Origin: Runella rosea
GTDB taxonomy: Bacteria; Bacteroidota; Bacteroidia; Cytophagales; Spirosomataceae
DNA: 64,000 bases
Direction of reading: 5' to 3'
Assembly: GCF_003325355.1 (NCBI RefSeq)
Contig: NZ_CP030850.1
Coordinates: forward strand, 2,914,001 to 2,978,000
A program made the translations under genes and the position numbers. The notes beneath the pieces are model-generated. The model searched no databases. It was not told the DNA's origin and saw only the letters and a list, made by a program, of their open reading frames with translations. Positions 1 through 9,964 of this stretch are shown here, piece by piece (position 1 is the stretch's first letter; each line of letters starts with the position of its first letter).

Positions 1-810
1 GAAGTTAGATTGCTCCTGGTCGAAAGCCACCGCACCTGGCCATGAATTACCAGCAGTAGCGCCAATGTAGTTCATTACAGCATCCTCAGCGGGTGTTTTC
101 ATATAAACTCCCGACGCGTAGATAGCCTCAATACCCGCTTTGGCTTCTGCTGGCATTTTTTCAGAAACCCTCATGTAATAACGCAACAAAAGTGTGTTGG
201 CAAATTTCTGCCATGACGTAGGATTACCCGCGTAGAAAATATCGTATCCTGCGGTATAACCAGTGGCATCTTTGGTCGCAAAAAGCGCCGAAGCAGCTTT
301 CAAATCAGCGATGATTCCTTTGTAAATCACCTCTTGGCTATCAAATCCAGGCTTCAAAAACTCATTCGACTGGTCACCTTTTACCGCAGAGGTATAAGGT
401 GCATCTCCCCATAAATCAGTAATTACGCCAAAGATGAATGAACGCATCGTCAAGGCCACGCCTTGGTGGAATTTGTAATTGAGTTCTACTGAACGCTTGT
501 ACAAAAATTCGTTGTTACGCAACATATTGTACCAGCCACTCCAGTCTTGCGGGCCCCAATCGTAGTGGTTAATTCCGCTAAACCAACCATCGTGTTGGAT
601 ATGTTGCGCTACCCCAGCCACATCACCGTAGCCAAGCTCCAGATAGCCCCGGGCAGCGTTGTTCATTACTTCTGGCATCATTAAGTTGGGATTGGCGGTA
701 GCTGGGTCAATCCCGTTGGGGTTCTCGTTGATTTCAGACAGGCGGTCGCTGCAAGAAGCTACCAGCATGACTGCGAGAACCAAAACCGATTTTGATATTT
801 TCTTTAACAT
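1..810 (-). CDS. SusD/RagB-like surface nutrient-binding lipoprotein (3' end cut by window)
   Basis: The 3' end lies outside the window; the visible 270 codons begin at an ATG whose product opens with a lipoprotein signal (basic MLKKISK, hydrophobic stretch, lipobox VASC with Cys20). The rest reads as a SusD-like outer-membrane lipoprotein: an early NENPNG segment, then helical stretches with DLWGDAPYT and WQKFANTLLLRYYMR. In this family the protein caps the paired SusC barrel and captures oligosaccharides or peptides at the cell surface. It lies 29 bp behind the susC-like gene on the same strand, so the two almost certainly share a transcript. The ligand cannot be read from the sequence. Confidence 0.93.
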   Translation of the reverse strand, partial: MLKKISKSVLVLAVMLVASCSDRLSEINENPNGIDPATANPNLMMPEVMNNAARGYLELGYGDVAGVAQHIQHDGWFSGINHYDWGPQDWSGWYNMLRNNEFLYKRSVELNYKFHQGVALTMRSFIFGVITDLWGDAPYTSAVKGDQSNEFLKPGFDSQEVIYKGIIADLKAASALFATKDATGYTAGYDIFYAGNPTSWQKFANTLLLRYYMRVSEKMPAEAKAGIEAIYASGVYMKTPAEDAVMNYIGATAGNSWPGAVAFDQEQSNF

Positions 811-839
811 GTTGATCGTAGTGATTTAAATGTTATTGG

Positions 840-3800
840 TTACAAATTGAAGTTTAATTTAAATCCGACCGGAATGGTCCAAGGCATCACGTTTTGCAAT
901 TCGATTCCCTGACGGAAGCGACCGCCATCGGCTTGGAACGCTCTTTCGGGGTCAATTCCGATTTTAGAAGCCGTCCACACCATGATGTTTCTGGTGAATA
1001 CCGAGATGCTGGCGTTACGGAAAGCACCGATGTTTGGAATATTGTATGATAACGACAATTCTCTCAGCTTGATGAACGAAGCATCAAACGTGATTTGCTT
1101 GTTAAAGCTCCAAGGGTAAGTATCCGTGATGGGATAAATGTTGGTACCTGCACCGCCCAAATGCTCTTTGTAAGTGCCATCAGACTGAAGAATTACGCCC
1201 GGAATAAATCCGCCATCGCCATCAGCACCCATACCGCCCGTTGCTTTGGTGTGACCACCCACACGTGGGAAGTTACCGTTTTCAGGAATGATGTATTTCT
1301 CAGGATCTGATTTCAAAAGGGCCACTAATTCTGCCTCTGAGTACAACCCACCTGGAATCAACTGATTCAATTGGCGCTGTGATTTCCAGTCAGACTCTCC
1401 GTAGCGATAAGTATACGATTGGAAGTTACCGCCGATACGGGTATCAAAGCTAGCCGCCAACGAGAAACGCTTGTATGAAAGCGTTGCTTGCATACCCATG
1501 ATAAAACGTGGGTTGAAATTACCTACTTTTTCGCGGGCAGTACGGTCGTTTACCGCAATCCACTCGCCATTGTTATTCAAAATTGGCCAACGGTAATAAG
1601 GAGAAGAAGCATCTTTGACGGTAGCATAGCCACGGCTGTAGATATTACCGATTTCTTCACCTACAAAAGTAAACGCCCCGCCGTTGTTGTCATCCCAAAG
1701 TTGATAAAAATCCATTCCTTCGGTCAGCTCTTTGATGACGGTACGGTTGCGAGTAAAATTCACGTTAAGGTCCAGGTTCCAACCGTTCTTGTCACGAATC
1801 GGGCTACCTCCCAAGTTGATTTCCCAACCTTTGCTGGCCAATAAACCTGCGTTGATTAGCTTGCTACCAAAACCCGAAGAAGATGGTGTAGTGATACCCA
1901 AAATCTGGTTTTTATTCTCTACGTAGTAGTAAGTACCTTCAAAACGCAGACGGTTTTCGAAGAAACCTAAGTCAACTCCAAATTCGGAGGAAGTGGCGAT
2001 TTCAGGCTTCAACTGTGAGTTCAAAAGCGTGCTTGGTACACCCGTAGTAATCAAACTTCCCCATGAGCCTGTACCCAATGTTGGAACCAATTGGTACGGA
2101 CTGGCGTCGTTACCTACCTGCGCCCAACCAGCTCTGAATTTCAGCAAGGAAATTGACTTAGGCAAGTTGAACGTGTAGTTTGCCAACCAGCTCATTGAAG
2201 CCGATGGGTAGAAATACGAACGGTTTTCGGCAGGGAGCGTGCTCGACCAGTCGTTGCGGGCGGTCAAGTCCAAATAGAGCATGTTTTTGTAGCCCAAAGA
2301 AGCCATTCCGTACAAGCTGTAGATGGCTTTTTGGTTGGTTCCGTTGCTTACTTGCAACGATGCCAACGGAATGTTAGAGATTCTGTAAAGCCCTGGCACG
2401 GTCAGGATACTGCCGCCCATAAAATCTTCATTATAATTCTGAACCATGTAGTTACCACCACCCGATACGCTCAAATCAAACGACTTGATGTTCTTTTTGT
2501 ACGTCAAAAGGAAGTCCGCGTTGGTTTCTTTACGACCGATACCCTGCTTGTAATATCCACCGTTGCGACCACGACTGTAGCTCCAAGGAATGCTAGTTTC
2601 GCGGTCTTCCACAAACATATCGTGTGAAATACGCGCAAAAGCCGACAAGTTTGACGTAATCGAGTAATCTAATTTCATGTTTCCGTAGATACGGTCACGG
2701 TTGAAGGCGTTGTTGATACCATAGGCCAAGAAATAAGGGTTATCACCGTTTGTTGGTGAGCGCTGCTTGATTTGCTCGTTACCTGGTAGCCAATAATCTT
2801 TCAATTCTCTAATGTCAACGTGCGACCACTGATACACAGCCTCCAACGGGTTGGCACCACGGTTGGCGGTAGAAGGGCGGTTGTCTGACTGCGAGCGTAC
2901 AAAGTTCAAATTGGTCGTCAATTTTACTTTGTTGGTAATATCGTAAGTAGCAGCGGCTGACAATGAATGGCGATTCAAATCCGAGTTAGGAATGAGACCT
3001 TTGTTGGTCATCATGTTGTAAGACACCCGGTAGGTAGTTTTATCATTTGAACCTGAAATCGCGATGTTGTTGGTAGAAGTGATTCCCGTTTGCAGGAAGT
3101 TCTTCATATTGTCTTTGTAAGACTTCAACTCAGTTGGCACTTTGTTGCCGTTGGCATCCAGCGGACTGTTCCACTGAACGGCGGTCAAGCCTTTGTCCAG
3201 TTCAGGGCCACCCCAATAGGCCGAAGTCTCGTCCAAACGGGCATTGCGGTCGCCATTGCCGTATTTGTAGTGTAGATCAAGGTAGCGGTAAGGCGTTTCA
3301 AACACGTTGCTTGTCGAAAACGATACGCCGAGTCCTTTACCTTTTTTACCCGATTTGGTGGTAATCAAAATCACCCCGTTACCAGCACGAGAACCGTAAA
3401 GAGCCGCCGCGCTGGGGCCTTTCAAGACCGAAACGCTTTCTACGTCGTCGGGGTTAATGTCGGAAATGGCGTTACCGTAATCCACGTTGTTACGGTCGCC
3501 CATGGAGCGAAGGTTGTTCAGGTTGTTGGCAACAGGAACTCCGTCAATCACGAACAACGGCTGATTGTCGTTGCTCAATGACTTAGCACCACGAATGATA
3601 ATACTTACCGAAGAGCCTACACCACTGGTTTGGTTGATGGTTACCCCCGCTACGCGTCCAGAGAGCGCATTCAGCACGTTTTCTTGGGGTACATTAACGA
3701 TGTCTTTTCCCGACACCTCGCCCACTGAATAACCCAAGGCGCGTTTTTCACGCTTGATACCCAAGGCCGTTACTACTACTTCGTTAAGGTTTTCGGTGCC

Positions 3801-4121
3801 AGGCGTCAAGGTGACATCCACTACGTTGCGGTTGCCTACTGCCACTTCAGAAGCATCATAACCTACAAACGAAAATACGAGCACGGGATTGGCCCCGTTT
3901 ACTTCGATGGAGTAATTTCCAGTCGCATTACTGCTGGTTCCTTTTTGCGAACCTTTCAGAACGATGTTGACGCCGGGCATTCCGGTACCGTCTTCGCTGG
4001 TGGTGACTTTACCTGTGATGGTCCGGACCTGCGCCCAAGACGTCACAAAACAAGTCCCCACAACCATTGTCATAAGCAGCAAACGCCTTAGCGTTTGTTT
4101 CAGAATAAAGTTGCAGTTCAT
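840..4121 (-). CDS. SusC/RagA family TonB-linked outer-membrane transporter
   Basis: The 1093-residue protein has a signal peptide ending near Ala30, a carboxypeptidase-like regulatory domain (about 33-115), a TonB plug (about 125-260, with the typical SVLKGPSAAALYGSRAGNG segment) and a long beta-barrel to the C terminus. Length and order are normal for SusC-type importers, which use TonB energy to bring substrates into the periplasm together with a SusD lipoprotein. The susD gene follows directly. An ECF sigma gene lies 293 bp upstream on the same strand and may control the pair. There is no extra N-terminal STN domain, so the transporter itself is unlikely to signal to an anti-sigma factor. 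Confidence 0.96.
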   Translation of the reverse strand: MNCNFILKQTLRRLLLMTMVVGTCFVTSWAQVRTITGKVTTSEDGTGMPGVNIVLKGSQKGTSSNATGNYSIEVNGANPVLVFSFVGYDASEVAVGNRNVVDVTLTPGTENLNEVVVTALGIKREKRALGYSVGEVSGKDIVNVPQENVLNALSGRVAGVTINQTSGVGSSVSIIIRGAKSLSNDNQPLFVIDGVPVANNLNNLRSMGDRNNVDYGNAISDINPDDVESVSVLKGPSAAALYGSRAGNGVILITTKSGKKGKGLGVSFSTSNVFETPYRYLDLHYKYGNGDRNARLDETSAYWGGPELDKGLTAVQWNSPLDANGNKVPTELKSYKDNMKNFLQTGITSTNNIAISGSNDKTTYRVSYNMMTNKGLIPNSDLNRHSLSAAATYDITNKVKLTTNLNFVRSQSDNRPSTANRGANPLEAVYQWSHVDIRELKDYWLPGNEQIKQRSPTNGDNPYFLAYGINNAFNRDRIYGNMKLDYSITSNLSAFARISHDMFVEDRETSIPWSYSRGRNGGYYKQGIGRKETNADFLLTYKKNIKSFDLSVSGGGNYMVQNYNEDFMGGSILTVPGLYRISNIPLASLQVSNGTNQKAIYSLYGMASLGYKNMLYLDLTARNDWSSTLPAENRSYFYPSASMSWLANYTFNLPKSISLLKFRAGWAQVGNDASPYQLVPTLGTGSWGSLITTGVPSTLLNSQLKPEIATSSEFGVDLGFFENRLRFEGTYYYVENKNQILGITTPSSSGFGSKLINAGLLASKGWEINLGGSPIRDKNGWNLDLNVNFTRNRTVIKELTEGMDFYQLWDDNNGGAFTFVGEEIGNIYSRGYATVKDASSPYYRWPILNNNGEWIAVNDRTAREKVGNFNPRFIMGMQATLSYKRFSLAASFDTRIGGNFQSYTYRYGESDWKSQRQLNQLIPGGLYSEAELVALLKSDPEKYIIPENGNFPRVGGHTKATGGMGADGDGGFIPGVILQSDGTYKEHLGGAGTNIYPITDTYPWSFNKQITFDASFIKLRELSLSYNIPNIGAFRNASISVFTRNIMVWTASKIGIDPERAFQADGGRFRQGIELQNVMPWTIPVGFKLNFNL

Positions 4122-4414
4122 CTTTTGTCAATTGTTTAAGGTATTAAATGGTACTCATAAATACAGGTTGTCCTATGTGATGTACTATTCGTAATAAGAT
4201 TATTTTTTTACTAAGTACGGGTAAATAAGCAAGCAGGTGCTTCAAACTCAGCAGTATAAACATGAAACATAGGCATAGGGAACCATCTCGTGGGCGATGG
4301 ACTTAACAACAGGAATAAGGCAGTGAAAGTAGGGATACAAATCTTCGAAAATAGGGCAATGTTGGTGTGTATTCACGGACTTTACACCCGTGCAAAATTT
4401 ATTGAATGGGCCAA

Positions 4415-4957
4415 TTACAGCACAGCCGCCATGTCTACCCGCTCGCGCAGAAATTGCTTGGCTTTAACCAACTGATTTTTGACGGTATTTTTTGAAATAC
4501 GCATCAACTCCGCAATCTCCTGATAAGATTTACCTTCCTCAATATTCAGCTTCAGAATGATTTTTCGCTTTTCTGACAACGAATCAATGGCCGAACGTAG
4601 GCGCACGATCTTTGCTTCCTCTGTCTCTATCTCATCGATGTGCCTATCCTCCATTCGTTCCATGTACTGCTGACGAATAAAATGGCTTTTTTCCATTTTT
4701 TTAAAATGGTCAAAGGCCAAATTACGCAAACACGTAAACAAATAGGAGTTGAAGTTAAGCTCTGGATTTATTTGGGTTCTTTTTTCCCAAATCTTTATGA
4801 AGACCTCGTGCAGCATGTTTTCTGCTTCCTCTTCATCTTTTACGAGCGAAACGCAAAACTTAATCGCAGGGGTTTTGTAGTGGTTGTACAACTCCGCAAA
4901 GGCAGTCTGATCACCTTGGATTACTTTACGCAGGGTATATTCGCTGATACAGGCCAT
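4415..4957 (-). CDS. ECF RNA polymerase sigma-70 factor, Bacteroidetes type
   Basis: This 180-residue protein has sigma region 2 (about residues 12-85, with FAELYNHYK and the FNSYLFTCLRNLAFDHFKK segment) and region 4 (about 115-170, with YQEIAELMRISKNTVKNQL, a helix-turn-helix that reads the -35 element). It should direct RNA polymerase to a small regulon, plausibly the adjacent susC/susD genes. No FecR-like anti-sigma gene is beside it, which is unusual for SusC-linked ECF factors, although the anti-sigma could be elsewhere. The region upstream carries a 16-bp direct repeat with 21-bp period. Confidence 0.93.
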   Translation of the reverse strand: MACISEYTLRKVIQGDQTAFAELYNHYKTPAIKFCVSLVKDEEEAENMLHEVFIKIWEKRTQINPELNFNSYLFTCLRNLAFDHFKKMEKSHFIRQQYMERMEDRHIDEIETEEAKIVRLRSAIDSLSEKRKIILKLNIEEGKSYQEIAELMRISKNTVKNQLVKAKQFLRERVDMAAVL

Positions 4958-5309
4958 GGTGTAGTTTTTTGGGAAAGGTTAAAACTGGGTATAGATTGTA
5001 AAAGGACTACTTATTCTTAGAATTGTGAAAGTAAAATTACACCCTTATTTTGGGGAAACCGTCTCAAATTGCGTAAATATATCCTCAAATCGCGCAAATT
5101 ATCAAAGAAGTAATATATCCTTAATAAAAGCCTATAAACCATTGTAAAACTATCATTTAGCCATAACAATTCGTTTATAAACTAGGGACATTCAGCTGTA
5201 TCACTCCTCCCAAAAAACAAAAATTCCCCTATTCGCTAAAATTGACGCCTTCTCAATAGCCTTCCCCCGGTCGAACGAAGTAATATCTGTGCATGACACC
5301 CAGCCAAAC
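4958..5309. other. Divergent intergenic region between ECF sigma gene and propeller protein gene
   Basis: AT-rich stretch of 352 bp between divergent genes. Apart from the direct repeat at 5063-5099 it holds no ORF of note. I did not find an exact TAnnTTTG element at a sensible distance from either start. Confidence 0.5.
5063..5099. promoter_or_regulatory. 16-bp direct repeat, 21-bp period, upstream of the ECF sigma gene
   Basis: CTCAAATTGCGTAAAT at 5063-5078 is followed by CTCAAATCGCGCAAAT at 5084-5099 (14 of 16 identical). The start-to-start distance of 21 bp is two helical turns, which would place two protein subunits on the same DNA face. It sits about 105 bp upstream of the sigma gene start. 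A regulator site is an inference. Confidence 0.4.
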
Positions 5310-7556
5310 ATGAAATCGTTCCTCAAAAAAAGTATCTTAATCTTCCTGTTTTTGCCGTCTATTAGCGATGTCAGCGGTCAAGTCAGTCCGCTTTCTTCTT
5401 ATCAAGACACGGCATTTTGGCAGGAGTTTCACGAAGCGTACCCCGTCCGTCCGTCGGCTTCTGCGCCCAATGAGGTCCGCAGTATTGCCGTCGACAAAAA
5501 TGCCAACGTGTGGATTGCCACCGCAGCGGGGGTGTTTGTAAAAAAAGCCAACCACTCCGCTTGGACCGCCCTCCCAACCGAGGGGCCACACGGGCCCGCT
5601 TTCTCCGTCGCCGTTGACGCCGAAAATGTGGCGTGGGTGGGTACTTGGGAAGGCGTTTATCGGTCACGCAACCAAAAACTCGAACGCCTCTCGGGCGTAG
5701 AAGCACCCATCTCGGCCCTATGCCCCACGCAGGACGGATTGGTAGCCATCGGCCCCAAAGGAATCTGGCAATTTGATGGGCAGCGGTTTGTAAAAAAAGA
5801 CTGGGAAGTTCCTCGTTCGGTGCGCCATGCCATGACCGATACCCAAGGAAATTTATGGCTCGCAAGTGACGTTGGATTATATAATATTAATAAGGTAGAA
5901 AAAACCAGAATTTTAAGAAACAAAAATGAGCTTTTGAGTGCATATATAAAAGGTAGTGCATCAGATACTCAGCAACAAATTTGGGCAGGGGGCTTGGGTG
6001 GAGTAACCGTCCTTCAAGAGGGCAAAAAAATACGAACCATCACCCCCGCCGAAGGCCTCCCCACTGTGTACGTCACGTGCGTCAAAGCTGCCCCCGACGG
6101 TACGATGTGGGTCGGCACCGAGAAAGGCGTGGTTCGTTATTATCCAAACGGCACCCACTCATTGCGTTTTACGCGCCGTTGGCTACTCGATGACCACGTG
6201 GTTGACATTGATTTTGACCAAAACGGCAACGCTTGGATTGCGACAAAAAAAGGGGTGAGCGTCATCAAACGCCAACAGATGACCTTGGCGCAAAAAAACG
6301 ATTACTTCCACGATGTACTCCTCAAACGCCACATCCGGGCCCCTTGGATTGCGGGCCAATGCCGCTTAGAAAAAGCGGGCGACTTGACCACTTGGCAGCC
6401 CGAAGACGACGACAACGACGGCGAATACACCGGCAACTACCTCGCCATGGAGTGTTTTCGGTACGCCGTTACCAAAAGTCCCGACGCCAAAGAAAATGCC
6501 AAAAAGGCCTTTGGATTTCTGAAATTATTGCAGGAAGTAACCGATACCGAAGGCTTTTTTGCCCGTACAATCGTTCCTGTTGATTGGAAAGGCGTGCTTC
6601 ATGACAAAAACCGTAGCTTTTCGCCCCAAGAACTGGCCGACGAATTGGTCAAAGAGCCGCGCTTCAAGCCCGTGGAGGTGCGTTGGCGGAAGTCCAAAGA
6701 TGGAAAATGGCTCTGGAAAGGCGATACCAGCAGCGACGAAATGTGCGGACACATGTTTGGCTACTATTTTTACTACGAACTGGTGGCCGACGACACCGAA
6801 AAAGCTCTCGTACGCAAGCACGTGGCGCGCATCGTGGATTACCTCATCAAACACAATTACAACTTTGTCGATATTGACGGAAAGCCCACGCGCTGGTCGG
6901 TGTGGTCGCCCGACCAACTCAACCGCGACCCTGAATGGGCCCCCGACAAAAACCAAAACTCGATGGAACTGCTAGGTTTTCTGAAATTGGCGCATTACAT
7001 GACCAACGACGATAAGTACCAACGCGAGTACCTGCGACTCATCGAAAAGGAGCATTATCTGGAAAACATGGCGCAGGTGATTCACCAAAATCCCGCGTGG
7101 TTTATCTATTTTGATGTGGTATTGCAGGCGTACATTTATCCGATTTTATTGAAGTGTGAAAAAGACCCGCAGCGGTTGGCTTTCTACCAAAAACACATGG
7201 ACGAATGGTTTGAAAAACGCAAAGCCGACCAAAATCCACTCATCAATTTTATCTATTGCTATTCAAGAAACGAAAAAGTTGAACTCGCCAATTCCGTTGA
7301 TTTTCTGGTCGATACCCCGCTCGACCTCATCGACTGGCCCATCGACCATACCCAACGCGAAGACCTGAAAATTGTACGGACGCCCGTGCTGGAAGACCAA
7401 CAGGTGAACATCCTACAACCGGCCAGCATCCGCATGACCGTACGGTGGGACAAAAACCCCTGGACCGCCGCCGGAGGCGACGCGCACATCGAACGCGAAC
7501 CTGTTTTCTGGCAACTCCCCTACTGGATGGGTCGCTACCTAGGCATGATACGATAA
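5310..7556 (+). CDS. Secreted two-component-propeller protein with uncharacterised C-terminal helical domain
   Basis: From the ATG at 5310 the product is 748 residues and starts with a clean signal peptide (MKSFLKKSILIFLFLP, cleavage near SGQ). An in-frame GTG at 5289 would only add seven residues ahead of it. Six Reg_prop-type repeats (WIATAAGVF, WVGTWEGVY, WLASDVGLY, WAGGLGGV, WVGTEKGVV, WIATKKGVS) form an N-terminal beta-propeller to about residue 330. The remaining 400 residues are helical with motifs shared with the next gene (DNDGEYTGNYLA, TSSDEMCGH, DGKPTRWSVWSP, DLIDW, LPYWMGRYL). I do not recognise a named family for this half. An alpha/alpha-toroid fold acting on glycan or glycan fragments is a guess from the locus. 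Confidence 0.85.
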   Translation: MKSFLKKSILIFLFLPSISDVSGQVSPLSSYQDTAFWQEFHEAYPVRPSASAPNEVRSIAVDKNANVWIATAAGVFVKKANHSAWTALPTEGPHGPAFSVAVDAENVAWVGTWEGVYRSRNQKLERLSGVEAPISALCPTQDGLVAIGPKGIWQFDGQRFVKKDWEVPRSVRHAMTDTQGNLWLASDVGLYNINKVEKTRILRNKNELLSAYIKGSASDTQQQIWAGGLGGVTVLQEGKKIRTITPAEGLPTVYVTCVKAAPDGTMWVGTEKGVVRYYPNGTHSLRFTRRWLLDDHVVDIDFDQNGNAWIATKKGVSVIKRQQMTLAQKNDYFHDVLLKRHIRAPWIAGQCRLEKAGDLTTWQPEDDDNDGEYTGNYLAMECFRYAVTKSPDAKENAKKAFGFLKLLQEVTDTEGFFARTIVPVDWKGVLHDKNRSFSPQELADELVKEPRFKPVEVRWRKSKDGKWLWKGDTSSDEMCGHMFGYYFYYELVADDTEKALVRKHVARIVDYLIKHNYNFVDIDGKPTRWSVWSPDQLNRDPEWAPDKNQNSMELLGFLKLAHYMTNDDKYQREYLRLIEKEHYLENMAQVIHQNPAWFIYFDVVLQAYIYPILLKCEKDPQRLAFYQKHMDEWFEKRKADQNPLINFIYCYSRNEKVELANSVDFLVDTPLDLIDWPIDHTQREDLKIVRTPVLEDQQVNILQPASIRMTVRWDKNPWTAAGGDAHIEREPVFWQLPYWMGRYLGMIR

Positions 7557-7614
7557 CTTTCATTTATCAGTTAACATTCACCAATCCTATTTCATAACTC
7601 GTAATTCACTCAAA

Positions 7615-9834
7615 ATGCGTTCAACCTCCTTTCTATTGCTGTGTTGTCTTGGATTATTCCTTTCGTGCAGCAAAAACACCACTACCCAACCCGTCTACGA
7701 AGACGTACCCTTTTGGCAGGATTATAGCGTCAAATATTATTCAGAACCCACCAATGGCACGTTGCTTTCGGCGTTCAGCGACCGCAACGGTGTCGTTAAA
7801 ATCCTGTCGAGTGCCGGCTTATTTCAGCCCTACGACGGGCAGTTTTTGTACCACGGCAAACTCCAAGCCGACGGCACCTATCGTCCTTTAAAAGACAAAA
7901 AAATCGCCGCATTGGGTGTGTACGAAAATCAATTCGTGTTTTTGGACGACAAAACCGTGTTGAGCAATGCCTGGGCTGGCAAGCTTTTCTCTAAGCATGC
8001 ACTTCCTGCTTCACGGATTTTTGCGGGCGGAAAAGCGTTTACTTTTTTGGTTTCAGACGGTAAATCACTGCAACTCCTCAAAGATTCGACCTCGCTCTGG
8101 AAGGGCGATTTGGGCGGCGACGAAGTCGTTTCGATACGTTACCAAGCCGACACCGATGCTTTTTGGATCTTGGGTAAAAAATCATTGCACTCCTTAGTGG
8201 GCAATCAACTGACCAACGCTTTTCAGGGTGCCGCATTTACGGCCTTTGACATTACCGACGACGGCAAAAAGCTCTTTATCGGTACGCCTGACGGCTACAT
8301 CGAATGGGACATTGCCACCAAAAAACAAGTGGGTGAAATCCGTAAAAAACTTCCGTGGACCGAAATTACGGCCGTGGATGCCATCGGCGATAAAGTGTGG
8401 TTTGGCAGCACCAACGGCGCTTTTGCGCTGCGCACCGACGGCAAATTTGACTACTACAACGGCGAGCGCTGGTTGCCAAGCAACAGCGTCGTTCATATTG
8501 CCGAAGGCCCCAACAAATCAGTGTTGGTGTTGACCACGGCAGGATTGGGTCAGATCTGTTTCAAACAAATGACCTTGGAAGAAAAAGCCATGTATTACGA
8601 AGAGCAAGTACGCAGTCGCCACATCCGCAACGGTTTTAATGCCTCTTTGGACAACATGGAAAAGGGAAACATCGCCTCTGGCTACCTCGCCGACTCCGAC
8701 AACGACGGTTTGTGGACTTCGATGTATTTGGGTGGTGAGATTTTCCGCTACGCCGTGACCAAAGACAAAGATGCCCTCCAAAATTGCCGCGAAGCGCTAG
8801 ACGCGATGGAGCGCCTCTACACCATCAACCCCGTGCCCGGGTTTCCATCGCGGTCGTTTGAGCGGAGCGGGTACATTCCACAACTCGCCGACCCAGAGCG
8901 CTGGCAACACGCCGCCGACCCCGAATGGGATTGGAAAGCCACCACCAGCAGCGACGAAGCCGTGGGGCATATTTTTGCGTTCGGAGCCATGGCGGAGCTG
9001 ATCGACGATCCCGACATGAAAAGCCGCGCCATTACGCTGATTGACACCCTGATGGGCCACATCGTAAAGAACAATTATTACCTCATTGACTACGACGGCA
9101 AACCGACCACCTGGGGCCGCTGGAGTCCCGAATACGTCAATGCCATGCCCAAAAACGTGGGTGATCGTAAAATCACCTCGTCCAATATCACGGCGATGCT
9201 GCAAACCGCCTATCATTTCACCAAGAAAGAAATCTACAAAGAGAAGGCGCTTGAGCTAATGCAAAAGCACGGGTATTTGGAAAACCTCATGCGCCCCATG
9301 AAGGAAATCGGCCCCGCGCCCGGCGAAGCCGACGACCTCAGCAAACTGCTCTCCGACGGCTGGAATCACTCCGACGACGAAATGTATTTTGTGAGCTATT
9401 GGGGGCTGTACCGTTATGCTTTCAACGACACGCTCAAAGCCAAATACAAAGAGGCCATCATCGACCACTGGGAAATCGAACGCCCGGAAAAAGAAGGAGC
9501 TTGGAACATTTTCACGGCTTTGACGGGCACGTCAGAATTTGACCTCAATGAAGCCGCTTGGTACCTAAGAGAGCACCCCCTCGACCTCATCGACTGGGCC
9601 ATCTCTAACAGCCACCGCAAAGACGTGGAAAAATTAGCGCCCAATTTCCGCAACCAAACGCTCAAAGAAGTGCTCCCACCCGACGAGCGCCCGGTACAGC
9701 GCCACAACGGCAACATGTTCCACCTCGACCGCACGGGCAGCAACGGCACCTCCGAGCACAGCGCCGGCGACATTTGGCTCCTGCCCTATTGGATGGGCCG
9801 CTACCTAAACGTCATCAGCGCCCCGAAGAAGTAA
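7615..9834 (+). CDS. Lipoprotein paralogue of the preceding propeller/helical-domain protein
   Basis: The 739-residue product has a lipoprotein signal (LFLSC, Cys18), so it is probably anchored in the outer membrane, whereas its upstream paralogue is soluble after export. The N-terminal half is propeller-like but its repeats are more degenerate (VWFGSTNGAFAL is the clearest). The C-terminal half aligns with the neighbour throughout: QMTLEEKAMYYEEQV, DSDNDGLWTSMYLGGEIFRYAVTK, TSSDEAVGH, DGKPTTWGRWSPEYVN, DLIDWAI and a final LPYWMGRYL. The 58-bp spacing and same strand suggest an operon and an old tandem duplication. Function is unknown; the two may act as a pair on one substrate. Confidence 0.85.
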   Translation: MRSTSFLLLCCLGLFLSCSKNTTTQPVYEDVPFWQDYSVKYYSEPTNGTLLSAFSDRNGVVKILSSAGLFQPYDGQFLYHGKLQADGTYRPLKDKKIAALGVYENQFVFLDDKTVLSNAWAGKLFSKHALPASRIFAGGKAFTFLVSDGKSLQLLKDSTSLWKGDLGGDEVVSIRYQADTDAFWILGKKSLHSLVGNQLTNAFQGAAFTAFDITDDGKKLFIGTPDGYIEWDIATKKQVGEIRKKLPWTEITAVDAIGDKVWFGSTNGAFALRTDGKFDYYNGERWLPSNSVVHIAEGPNKSVLVLTTAGLGQICFKQMTLEEKAMYYEEQVRSRHIRNGFNASLDNMEKGNIASGYLADSDNDGLWTSMYLGGEIFRYAVTKDKDALQNCREALDAMERLYTINPVPGFPSRSFERSGYIPQLADPERWQHAADPEWDWKATTSSDEAVGHIFAFGAMAELIDDPDMKSRAITLIDTLMGHIVKNNYYLIDYDGKPTTWGRWSPEYVNAMPKNVGDRKITSSNITAMLQTAYHFTKKEIYKEKALELMQKHGYLENLMRPMKEIGPAPGEADDLSKLLSDGWNHSDDEMYFVSYWGLYRYAFNDTLKAKYKEAIIDHWEIERPEKEGAWNIFTALTGTSEFDLNEAAWYLREHPLDLIDWAISNSHRKDVEKLAPNFRNQTLKEVLPPDERPVQRHNGNMFHLDRTGSNGTSEHSAGDIWLLPYWMGRYLNVISAPKK

Positions 9835-9850
9835 CTTTCTATACATAGCA

Positions 9851-9895
9851 AAAGGGTTGCAATCGCTTATTTAATAGGCAGTTGCAACCCTTTTT
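9851..9895 (+). terminator. Rho-independent terminator after the propeller gene pair
   Basis: A 12-bp perfect stem (AAAGGGTTGCAA at 9851-9862 with TTGCAACCCTTT at 9882-9893) closes a 19-nt loop and runs into a T-tract, 16 bp after the stop codon. Confidence 0.85.
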
Positions 9896-9964
9896 CATTA
9901 TCTCTATTTTGTCACCCTGTAAGGGTCTGCTTTTCGTACCATACCCGCCACTTCTCTCCCCGAC

